A stretch of 20,636 bases of DNA from positions 1 to 20,636 of the forward strand of contig CBFCZR010000012.1 in NCBI GenBank assembly GCA_965602795.1, in the 5' to 3' direction. The stretch comes from Bathyarchaeum sp965602795 (GTDB taxonomy: Archaea; Thermoproteota; Bathyarchaeia; Bathyarchaeales; Bathyarchaeaceae). The notes below the pieces were generated by a model. It worked only from the letters and a program-made list of their open reading frames with translations, did not search any database and had not been told where the DNA came from. Within the stretch, counting starts at the first letter, position 1, and each line of letters starts with the position of its first letter. Of this stretch, positions 7,125 through 14,055 are shown one piece after another. The position numbers were made by a program, and so were the translations under genes.

Positions 7125-7178
7125 CATATTAGGCTCCTAATAGCAGAAGATTGTTGAAAACAGTCTTTTTTCTGAAAA
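7125..7178 (+). repeat. 54-nt repeat, copy A (inverted copy at 20274-20327)
   Basis: Matches the reverse complement of 20274-20327 at 51 of 54 positions; the first 38 bases are identical. It begins CATATTAGGCTCCTAATAGC, where ATTAGG and CCTAAT form a near-palindrome, continues with AGAAGATTGTTGAAAACA, and ends with a T6 run. Here it lies downstream of nep1 and the small ORF in the same direction, with a further T6 run at about 7190, so it may work as a 3'-end or terminator element. It could also be a member of a dispersed repeat family. Confidence 0.85.
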
Positions 7179-7240
7179 AAATAGCACCTTTTTTAGTTAC
7201 GTTTATCTTTTGTCGCCTCTCCTGTATTATCGTCTAGGCG

Positions 7241-7942
7241 TTGAGTCCAGTGCGAGACATCATTATTCCGATAGGGGGAACTCGCCCTCCAGAACCAAAC
7301 AACCAATGTAGCCTATGCAAACGGACAGTGCCCCCCTCACAGCTCACCCGCTGCCCCCGCTGCAAACAACTATTCTGCAGAAGCTGCATAACCGAAGACC
7401 TGCGCGACGGCGAATATCTGGTCTGCCTCAACTGCGCCAGAAGATACGTGGCACCCAAACCAGCATTCAAGGGAAAATACACTCCCCTCACCATGTACCT
7501 GTCAAGAAAAGCCAAATGGACCCGATGGGTCAAACTCCAATTCTCGCAGATAGAAGGAATAATGGGCAAAGAACTTCCAGCATCCGCGCACAAAAACCGT
7601 GAATGGTGGACAAAAACTAATTCAGTTCACGCCAAAGCTTGGCAGAGCATAGGCTGGAGCATAAAAGAAGTAAATCTGGAAAAGAAAACCGTGATTTTCA
7701 CCCGCCCTAGCATATTAACACCAAAAAAGGAAAGCAAACCAAAGAAAACCTCGCCCCTAGTGTCCCTTCCAAAATACAAACCAAGAAAAAAGAAGACCCC
7801 ATCCTTAACCCGCATAGCCATAGCACAAGCCAGACTCAAAAACATCTCCCGCCGAAAATCATCCATCAGACAATACCGCGGAAAATTTCGCCCCAAAACC
7901 GCGTACGAGAAACGCCTATGGAAACCAGACGAAAAACCCTAA
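7241..7942 (+). CDS. Zinc-finger protein with DUF7662-like domain and basic tail
   Basis: 233 residues in three parts. Residues 23-65 hold four CxxC pairs (C23/26, C38/41, C46/49, C62/65), spaced like a RING- or FYVE-type two-zinc module. Residues about 79-155 (KYTPLTMYLSRK, then VKLQFSQIEGIMGKELPASA, REWWTKTNSVHAKAWQSIGW and VIFTR) match the pattern I know as DUF7662, a small domain of unknown function seen mostly in bacteria. The last 78 residues are very rich in Lys and Arg and probably disordered or nucleic-acid binding. The start is TTG at 7241; GTG at 7250 is an alternative. TTTATC near 7202 may be its TATA box. Function unknown; a DNA- or RNA-binding role is inferred. Confidence 0.8.
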   Translation: MSPVRDIIIPIGGTRPPEPNNQCSLCKRTVPPSQLTRCPRCKQLFCRSCITEDLRDGEYLVCLNCARRYVAPKPAFKGKYTPLTMYLSRKAKWTRWVKLQFSQIEGIMGKELPASAHKNREWWTKTNSVHAKAWQSIGWSIKEVNLEKKTVIFTRPSILTPKKESKPKKTSPLVSLPKYKPRKKKTPSLTRIAIAQARLKNISRRKSSIRQYRGKFRPKTAYEKRLWKPDEKP

Positions 7943-8061
7943 CCAACCCTAAAATGTGGTTAGGCATAAACGCGCCCAACAATACGAGGAGTTTTCTAAC
8001 CGAAAACAAATAAAGAAGAACCTTTTCTATTTGCAGAAGAGCATAAAGAGACTGTGATCAC

Positions 8062-9159
8062 ATGGGAAAAATTAGGGTTGGCGTAGTTGGTGTAGGAAAC
8101 TGTTTTGCGGGCCTCGCCCAAGGAATCGAAATCTACAAGCAAAAAAACATCCAGAAATTAGGGTTAATGCACGAAAAAATCGGCGGCTACAGCACAGAAG
8201 ACCTAGAATTCGTCTCCTCTTTTGATGTGGGAGAAAACAAGGTGGGCAGACCCCTAAACGAAGCCATCTTTTCAGACCCAAACTACGTTGATTGGGTTGA
8301 CAGCGTCTCCAACTGCACCACCAGAAAAGTGAAAGAAAGCCCAATCCTTGACGGCGTAGGAGTCTACGTTGCCAGCATGATCAAACCAATCAAACAAACA
8401 AAAACAGAAAAAGAACTAGAAAAAGAAGCAATCGAAGAAATAGAAACCACAAAAACAAAAATCCTAATCAACTACTTGCCCGTGGGAAGCCAAAAAGCCA
8501 CAGAATTCTGGGCAAAAATCGCCCTGAAAACAGGCTGCGCCTTCATAAACTGCATGCCCGTATTCATCGCATCCAACAAAGAGTGGCTGAAAAAATTCGA
8601 AAATGCAGGTCTACCTATTATAGGAGACGACGTTAAAGGCGTAATCGGAGCAACAATCACCCACAGAACATTAGCCAAACTTTGCGTAGACCGAGGCGCA
8701 GTGATAGACCGAACCTACCAGATTAACGTTGGCGGAAACACGGATTTCGCTAACATGCTGGAGAGGGAGCGGCTGGAGAGCAAAAAAATCTCCAAAACAG
8801 AAGCCGTTCAAAGCCTAATCCCAGCCAATCAGCGCCTAAACGACAAGGACATCTACATTGGGCCAAGCGACTTCATTCCCTTCTTGGGCAACACCAAACT
8901 GGCTTTCATCCGAATAGAAGGAAGAATGTTCGCGAACATACCCTTCAACATGGAAATCCGACTGGACGTAGACGACAAAGCCAACAGCGGAGGAGTAGCA
9001 ATCGACGCAATAAGATGCGCACAGCTGGCACTAGACAAAGGAGTCAGCGGCAACCTAACATACGTTTCAGCATACCTGATGAAGCATCCTCTGGAACAGA
9101 TGGGCGACGAAGACGCCAGAGAAAAACTTGACAACTGGATTTCTGAACTGGAACAATAG
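8062..9159 (+). CDS. ino1: Myo-inositol-1-phosphate synthase
   Basis: 365-residue NAD+-dependent enzyme that turns glucose 6-phosphate into 1L-myo-inositol 1-phosphate, the entry to inositol phospholipids and related solutes. Motifs: Rossmann GVVGVGNCFAGLAQG (7-21), INYLPVGSQKAT (136-147), GDDVKGVIGATI (188-199), NVGGNTDFANML (222-233), YIGPSDFIPFLGN (265-277), FIRIEGRMFANIPFNMEIRL (282-301) and NSGGVAIDAIRCA (308-320). Length is typical of the short archaeal/actinobacterial form. ATG at 8062 after a GTGATC ribosome-binding site. Its stop is 34 bp from the end of the convergent glycosyltransferase gene, and the two may serve the same lipid or glycan pathway. Confidence 0.95.
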   Translation: MGKIRVGVVGVGNCFAGLAQGIEIYKQKNIQKLGLMHEKIGGYSTEDLEFVSSFDVGENKVGRPLNEAIFSDPNYVDWVDSVSNCTTRKVKESPILDGVGVYVASMIKPIKQTKTEKELEKEAIEEIETTKTKILINYLPVGSQKATEFWAKIALKTGCAFINCMPVFIASNKEWLKKFENAGLPIIGDDVKGVIGATITHRTLAKLCVDRGAVIDRTYQINVGGNTDFANMLERERLESKKISKTEAVQSLIPANQRLNDKDIYIGPSDFIPFLGNTKLAFIRIEGRMFANIPFNMEIRLDVDDKANSGGVAIDAIRCAQLALDKGVSGNLTYVSAYLMKHPLEQMGDEDAREKLDNWISELEQ

Positions 9160-9193
9160 ATGGAATCTCCTGCCCGCTAACAATGCTGGCTTT

Positions 9194-10087
9194 TCAGATT
9201 GTTAAAGAGTGCTTGCGATACTTGAAAAGCCCCGGAAATATGTAATAGGTTGACCCTTTTATGGCGTAACCAAGGGACTTGGCGATGTCATAGCCCTCGC
9301 TAACCCTGCTCACTGTTCGAGTGAAAACCCCTGCTCCTCGTTCATAGGAAATCCTGCCAAACCTAGACATCAGCCTGGAAATTTTTTGGTCTTCAGACAC
9401 TCCCAGCTCGGGGTCGTATGGTCCGCACCCGTTATTGGACATACTGTGGGCGACATCACTCAGCAATGATATGCTGCATCCGGGAACGCTGGCTCCAAGC
9501 ACGGGAATCCCCAATATTTCTACTGTTGGAAACTTCAATGAAAGCCGTGTCAAAAGGTTTGCTCCCATAATCCCGAATCTTCTTCCCAGCTTAAGGCTGT
9601 CTCTTGGCCTCAAAGACGGGACTGTGGCGACAACATCTTTGCGTTTGAAGGCGTAATACATCACTTCGAAGTAGTTCTCGTATTTGTCTAATTCAGGGAA
9701 AATGTAGGCATCATCCATTTCGGTTCCTGTAGAGAAAAGTGAATCAATGTCATGGAAAACAATTATCTTTCCTTTGGCATGTTTGAATCCCAAATTTCTT
9801 CCTATGGCGGGAGTATCCCACTCTGGATACTTGATTATTCCAGATTTCCAGAGTTTCTTCCTATACTTCTCGTATTCCTTAGGAGAAACTATTTTGCAGT
9901 CACTAATTTCCGGAAATTGCGCGTTTTCTCCCGCATCAACAACTATGAACTCGATTGTTTTGCTTTTTCCCGTCTTCTCTTCAAAAACCTTCTTCGAAAT
10001 CTCCCAGTTGTTGAAAGTCTCTTTGAGGGCTCTCGTATCTCTCTCACGCCTTCCTGTTGTTATCACTGAGAAGACCGGGTTTAGCAT
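9194..10087 (-). CDS. GT-A fold glycosyltransferase, family-2-like
   Basis: 297 residues from ATG 10087. The N-terminal strand NPVFSVITTGRRERDTRALK and the later EFIVVDAGEN are the nucleotide-binding start of a GT-A fold; IGRNLGFKHAKGKIIVFHDIDS (95-116) carries the DxD-like metal site DID. A later PYDPELGVSEDQKISRLMSRFG segment contains the ED acid pair common in family 2. No membrane helix is clear, so it is probably cytosolic or peripheral. The frame is open to a TTG seven codons upstream, but GATAAAAAC about 28 bp before the ATG fits a leaderless mRNA. Donor and acceptor are unknown; the neighbouring inositol-phosphate synthase hints at an inositol-containing acceptor. Confidence 0.8.
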   Translation of the reverse strand: MLNPVFSVITTGRRERDTRALKETFNNWEISKKVFEEKTGKSKTIEFIVVDAGENAQFPEISDCKIVSPKEYEKYRKKLWKSGIIKYPEWDTPAIGRNLGFKHAKGKIIVFHDIDSLFSTGTEMDDAYIFPELDKYENYFEVMYYAFKRKDVVATVPSLRPRDSLKLGRRFGIMGANLLTRLSLKFPTVEILGIPVLGASVPGCSISLLSDVAHSMSNNGCGPYDPELGVSEDQKISRLMSRFGRISYERGAGVFTRTVSRVSEGYDIAKSLGYAIKGSTYYIFPGLFKYRKHSLTI

Positions 10088-10110
10088 AATCTCTCTATTG
10101 AACCGCAATG

Positions 10111-10119
10111 GTTTTTATC
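10111..10119 (-). promoter_or_regulatory. TATA box of the glycosyltransferase gene
   Basis: GATAAAAAC on the minus strand is centred about 28 bp before the ATG at 10087, the usual spacing to the transcription start in archaea. This predicts a leaderless mRNA and decides the start codon. Confidence 0.5.
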
Positions 10120-10241
10120 CCTTTTGCATGAATATTTGATTAAAACTTCGATTTCCTGCTTGTTCTCAAGCTTTTCACTCATTTTTTTAATCTGTCCATC
10201 CTTGCAACTGCACATCAACAAAACTGAGAGTCTAAAACTGT

Positions 10242-11042
10242 TTATTTCCTGATGCGGTATGGTCTGCCGCCGTATCTTACGTAAGCTAGTGCAGCTATGG
10301 CTGAAATCCAAGCAGCCGCATTCTGACAGAAAACGTATCTCCACAAGAGGTCTCCACCTGTTAAGGGGGAAGATTTAGACGTTATGAGACCTTCAAAGGC
10401 GTTTCTGAAACCTGGAGCAATGGAATCTAAGCCGCTAGCAATGGAAACCAGCACGTCAGCTAGTGACTGCATGACACCTTGCAAAGCCGAGTTTACGCTG
10501 TAAAATTCAACTGCAAAATCGGTGAACAGATTAGGGTAAACTAAAACAGACAATAAAATAATCGACAACAGAAAGACCGTCAAGACAGTTACGGCGCTTT
10601 CAAGGGATACTCTGCCAAAAGAGAGCCTTCGATGCACAAACGAATCGCCGCTAGAACGAGGGAAGACTGAGCCAATTTTGCTGAAGAACTTTTTGATGGT
10701 TCCCATGATGCTTTGTTTAGATTTGGTTCTTCTTCTTGGGCGCCTTCTATGGGTTTTTGAGACCTTGGTTGGGGATGTTCTGCGCGGTCTCATGGCTATG
10801 TAGTTCGTAAGGTACATCCAGCTTAAAACTAGGACAACTATCACTGTGAGGGGAAGAAAATGAAAGAGAGGGCTGACAGGTAACGAGTATACGTATGCTT
10901 CTGTTAGTCCTGAACCCGCAAAAAAAGAGACCATGAAGAACTCGGAAATAAACGCTAAGGCAAGAAACAAACCTATTGTTAGCAGTCCCTTCGGGGCAGT
11001 CCAACTGAAAGTTAAGCTGTCTCCTTTTCCTTTAGATGCCAT
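10242..11042 (-). CDS. Membrane protein with four helices and a basic loop, unknown function
   Basis: 266 residues, no family recognised. Hydrophobic segments at about 18-42, 58-82, 148-170 and 238-255 are likely membrane helices. Between helices 2 and 3 (about 85-140) is a highly basic loop, with TKVSKTHRRRPRRRTKSKQS at its centre, probably cytoplasmic by the positive-inside rule. Residues 171-235 between helices 3 and 4 would lie outside. The tail RYGGRPYRIRK is also basic. ATG at 11042 with GAGGA about 7 nt upstream. It is divergent from the TackOD1-like gene across a 405-bp spacer. It is not clearly part of the pilus system. A role in membrane anchoring of nucleic acid or in lipid metabolism would be speculation. 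Confidence 0.75.
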   Translation of the reverse strand: MASKGKGDSLTFSWTAPKGLLTIGLFLALAFISEFFMVSFFAGSGLTEAYVYSLPVSPLFHFLPLTVIVVLVLSWMYLTNYIAMRPRRTSPTKVSKTHRRRPRRRTKSKQSIMGTIKKFFSKIGSVFPRSSGDSFVHRRLSFGRVSLESAVTVLTVFLLSIILLSVLVYPNLFTDFAVEFYSVNSALQGVMQSLADVLVSIASGLDSIAPGFRNAFEGLITSKSSPLTGGDLLWRYVFCQNAAAWISAIAALAYVRYGGRPYRIRK

Positions 11043-11447
11043 TGTTGATTCCTCAATGATAATATGCCTTCGATCGTTGCTTCATTTATGTTACTTAGGA
11101 TAATAATCTTCTTATTTAATTTTGACTTGTTCCGGTTTGGTCTACAATGTTACTTTCACACAAAATTGAAAACGCGCTATTGTGAACTTGAAATTATGTA
11201 ATTCCTTTTTAATTGTTAAGCAGAAAGCGTTGTTCTGATGTAATTAATTTTTTTGATATGCAAATTATATGCAATTTCTATGAATTATCTTTCACATTGA
11301 GATGTTACGGATGTTATGTAATGAAAAGCTGAACACAAAATACAAATTGCTTCTTCACAACATTTTAAATCAGTTTAAGGTATAGCATGCACCCTATGAG
11401 CGGTTGAGAAGACGTTCTACGCCGCAAGCCAAAAAAGGAGACAATGT
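11043..11447. other. 405-bp AT-rich divergent intergenic region
   Basis: No supported gene. It must hold the promoters of two divergent genes. CATTTTAAATCAG at about 11360-11372 is the best TATA candidate for the plus-strand gene (predicted leader about 55 nt). Two near-identical units in tandem, ATATGCAAATT and ATATGCAATT (11256-11276), and three copies of ATGTAAT (near 11196, 11238 and 11316) may be regulator sites. Much richer in A and T than the flanking genes. Confidence 0.6.
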
Positions 11448-12425
11448 ATGTCTAAATCTTCGAAAAAGGAACTGCTTAAGTTGTACAAAGACCATAAAGT
11501 GCAGCTTCTTATTAGCCAGTTTGTTAGCGAAGAGCTTGATACATTGAATCCGGTTTATGACCCGAAACAGGGTTTTAGATATCCAATTATCGACAAAATC
11601 CTTAGTGATTCTTCCAGCACGGAGAAGTTTTTGCAGCAAATGTTTGATGGCGGTGTTCTGGAGAGGAAGCTCTACGACAAAATCGTTTATTGTCCGTCTT
11701 GTAATTCAGCGAACCTTTCCATACATTATACGTGTCCGCACTGCAAATCTTTCGACGTTAAGAAGAGCGCCTTGATTGAACACATAAAATGTGGGTACAT
11801 AGACACCGAAGACCACTTTCAGGAAGAAGACAAACTGGTTTGTCCTAGATGCAAAAAGGAATTAACTAGTCCTGGTGTGGACTATCACAAAGCAGGAGTA
11901 TGGTGCACCTGCAATCAATGCGGGAAAAGCTTTGACATTCCTGTTCCAGCCCATTTTTGCCGTGAATGCCACGAAAACTTCACTTTCGATGAAGCCATCT
12001 ACAAAGACATCTACTCCTACACTTTGACTCCGGACGCCGCGAAAGAGGCAAAACTAGGTTGTGTTCTAACCGTCCCCATAATCGAATTCTTGGAAACTCG
12101 GGGATTCAAAGTGGAGAGTCCCGGTTTCTTGAATGGAAAATCTGGGACCCGCCACATGTTCGACTTAACTGCTGTTTCTGCTGGAAAAGAAAAGAGCACA
12201 ACAGTGATTGATTTTGCGACTTCTGATGATGTTGTGTCTGAGCAGTCGGTAATCGCTATGTTCGCTAAGATTTTTGACGCTAATCCAGACAGAGCTTGTC
12301 TGGTTGCGATTCCGAAGATGAACGAGAACGGCAGAAAATTGGCGTCGCTTTACAAAATAGATTTGGTTGAAGCAAAAGATCAGAGTACAGCAATAGAGTC
12401 ATTGAAGTCTTGTGTAAATGAATAA
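11448..12425 (+). CDS. Multi-zinc-ribbon protein (TackOD1-like) with C-terminal nuclease-fold-like domain
   Basis: 325 residues in three parts. Residues 1-78 are helical and may be a partner-binding region. Residues 79-192 contain four CxxC-type sites (C82/85, C96/99, C132/135, C155/158 with C153, C171/174) plus H112/C115, in the order YCPSCNS, CPHCKS, IEHIKCGYIDTEDHF, LVCPRCKKEL, GVDYHK, FCRECHENFTF. This matches my memory of TackOD1, a zinc-ribbon output domain of archaeal signalling proteins; usual partners are receiver or KaiC-type domains, which are absent here. Residues 205-310, with SGTRHMFDLTAVS and STTVIDFATSDDVVSEQSV, resemble the Mrr/restriction-endonuclease fold, but the usual catalytic Lys strand reads VIDF, so it is probably inactive. 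The start is ATG 11448 with GGAG 7 nt upstream. It ends one base from the last pilin gene. Confidence 0.75.
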   Translation: MSKSSKKELLKLYKDHKVQLLISQFVSEELDTLNPVYDPKQGFRYPIIDKILSDSSSTEKFLQQMFDGGVLERKLYDKIVYCPSCNSANLSIHYTCPHCKSFDVKKSALIEHIKCGYIDTEDHFQEEDKLVCPRCKKELTSPGVDYHKAGVWCTCNQCGKSFDIPVPAHFCRECHENFTFDEAIYKDIYSYTLTPDAAKEAKLGCVLTVPIIEFLETRGFKVESPGFLNGKSGTRHMFDLTAVSAGKEKSTTVIDFATSDDVVSEQSVIAMFAKIFDANPDRACLVAIPKMNENGRKLASLYKIDLVEAKDQSTAIESLKSCVNE

Positions 12426-12426
12426 G

Positions 12427-12843
12427 TTAACTTTCGGAATAGACTGCTGTGTTTCCCCGTTCAGTTACAACTTTTACGGCGTAATTGCCTGTTGGCAATG
12501 AAATGTCACCGCGACCATAGGTTTCTGTTTCTGCAGAATTGATGAAGACGCTTATGTCGTAGCGTTGATGGTCTGTTGAGTTGATTATCCACAATGAAAC
12601 CAGATGAACGGTTAGGCTTCCATCGTTTTGGAAGGTGAACTGTGACCCAGGAGAGGCACTTTCAACGTTGGTTATGATTACGCTCTCCTTCAGTTTTTCC
12701 CAGTCCAGTTGGGTCATCTCGTAGTTCCACAAGACAACATTGGATACTATGGCTAGGATAACCACTAGGCTGAGAGCTACCACTATTATGTTGCTGATGC
12801 CTCGCCGATCCCGTTTAAGACGGCGCCATGTAATAGTCCACAA
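12427..12843 (-). CDS. Archaeal type IV pilin-like protein, second pilin of the operon
   Basis: 138 residues. The N-terminus is a class III signal peptide: a basic leader ending RRLKRDRRG, then ISNIIVVALSLVVILAIVSN, so prepilin peptidase should cut after G15. The hydrophobic stretch that follows forms the pilus core helix. The rest is a beta-rich extracellular domain with three NxS/T sites possible for N-glycosylation at most. The start is TTG at 12843; the first 29 bp overlap the end of the first pilin gene, indicating coupled translation. Unknown whether it is a major or minor subunit. Confidence 0.8.
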   Translation of the reverse strand: MWTITWRRLKRDRRGISNIIVVALSLVVILAIVSNVVLWNYEMTQLDWEKLKESVIITNVESASPGSQFTFQNDGSLTVHLVSLWIINSTDHQRYDISVFINSAETETYGRGDISLPTGNYAVKVVTERGNTAVYSES

Positions 12844-13222
12844 CTTGTGTTCCTCTCCTAGTTACAACCTTAATTTCATATGCAGAGTCTGCACTCCAGC
12901 CGTGGGTGACGTTCAACCAGCCATGTTTGCCCAGTTCCAACTCAAGAGATGTAAACGGTTGGTCTGTACGGTTCACATACACGGCGGCTACCTCAAGTGA
13001 AACCTTGCCCACGTTACGAAGATACAACGAAACTTGGTCGCCGTCACCAGTAAACCAAACATCCTCTACAATGAGGCGCTCACCCATGTTGTCATGAAGC
13101 CCATCGGTGATAACATAAGTAGCCGTAACGGCGATTGACATACCTGCAACTGCGATAACCGTCATTAAGAGACTGCTCAAGACTGGGGTTATTCCCTTTC
13201 TGCTTCGCGACAGTTTTCTCAT
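12815..13222 (-). CDS. Archaeal type IV pilin-like protein, first pilin of the operon
   Basis: 135 residues. The leader MRKLSRSRKG is followed by ITPVLSSLLMTVIAVAGMSI, the classic archaeal pilin N-terminus in which prepilin peptidase cuts after the glycine and the hydrophobic helix packs in the pilus core. The mature part is a short beta-rich domain (EDVWFTGDGDQVSLYLRNVG, then a similar DSAYEIKVVTRRGTQVV) with sequons NRT and NVT. It resembles the second pilin in the C-terminal YAVKVVTERGNT-like motif, suggesting duplication. ATG at 13222 with GGAG about 8 nt upstream, 14 nt after the TadC-type gene. Confidence 0.85.
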   Translation of the reverse strand: MRKLSRSRKGITPVLSSLLMTVIAVAGMSIAVTATYVITDGLHDNMGERLIVEDVWFTGDGDQVSLYLRNVGKVSLEVAAVYVNRTDQPFTSLELELGKHGWLNVTHGWSADSAYEIKVVTRRGTQVVDYYMAPS

Positions 13223-13235
13223 TTTTTTCTCTCCA

Positions 13236-14051
13236 TTACACGATAAATTTGAAGGCTAGATACCCACAAAGCAACAGGATAACGCTGTGTTTCAGGCCGC
13301 CGCCAACGGTTCCTTCACCCATTTTTCCAGCCACGAGGCCTCCACAGAAGGCTTGGATGGCGCTCATGTGGAAAAAAATGCTTCTTGCTTCTTGGGGTGA
13401 CATCAGCGTAAATTGTCCGGTGGAGAAATCGGACATGTCAACAAAGAATGATTTGAAGAGCATGACGATGGTGAATATGAAGACGAAGAAGGCTACGTAG
13501 ATGATTGCGAGATACGGTCTGGTCTGGGTTTTGCGCTCAGCGTCAAACGTTAAGGTTGTTTGCACAAATTTCTCCAGAGGCTCAAAAACCTTTTCAACTT
13601 TTCCTCCTGACCTCTGGGCTTCAAGAATCAAGGGAACTGTTCGTCCTACCAGGGCGGTGTCAACATGCTTGGAAAAAGATTGAAGTGCTTCTTCAAAGGA
13701 CACCCCCCAGCTCATCTGAGCCACCATCTTCTTCAACTCCTTGGTTAAAGCTCCATAATCCCTCTTAGACGCCTCCTCCAACGCCTGCGGCAAGGTCATC
13801 CCGCTTTTTTGAGCTTGCACTATGCTTCGAAAAAGGTCCGGAAGATGCTTGTCTATCGACCTCTTCCACCGATAGTCCGCGTAATCGAGAACAGCAGGAG
13901 GAAAAACGGTGACCACCACAGCTAACAGGAAATATTCATCGAAGAGAGGGCTGTCCCTGAGAAGAAGAACTGCGGTCAGGCATATAATTACCCCTAGAAT
14001 ACCCGAAACGGCCCAAGCAATTTTCTTCTCAAACTTTTCAACTTTTGGCAT
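13236..14051 (-). CDS. Type II secretion system F / TadC-type pilus membrane protein (second)
   Basis: 271-residue inner-membrane platform protein of the GspF/TadC/FlaJ family. Hydrophobic helices at about 12-31 and 40-57, then the cytoplasmic T2SSF domain (about 60-178) with HLPDLFRSIVQAQKSGMTLP and LILEAQRSGGKVEKVFEPL, then helices at about 179-201, 227-243 and 254-271. It anchors the assembly ATPase and helps extrude pilins. ATG at 14051, 4 nt after the stop of the first TadC-type gene; followed by the pilin gene. Confidence 0.88.
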   Translation of the reverse strand: MPKVEKFEKKIAWAVSGILGVIICLTAVLLLRDSPLFDEYFLLAVVVTVFPPAVLDYADYRWKRSIDKHLPDLFRSIVQAQKSGMTLPQALEEASKRDYGALTKELKKMVAQMSWGVSFEEALQSFSKHVDTALVGRTVPLILEAQRSGGKVEKVFEPLEKFVQTTLTFDAERKTQTRPYLAIIYVAFFVFIFTIVMLFKSFFVDMSDFSTGQFTLMSPQEARSIFFHMSAIQAFCGGLVAGKMGEGTVGGGLKHSVILLLCGYLAFKFIV

Positions 14052-14055
14052 AATT

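Noticed and set aside
9160..9193. A terminator between the convergent ino1 and glycosyltransferase genes.
   Set aside because: The 34-bp gap has no T-run in the ino1 direction before the opposing gene and no clear hairpin, so no terminator was listed.
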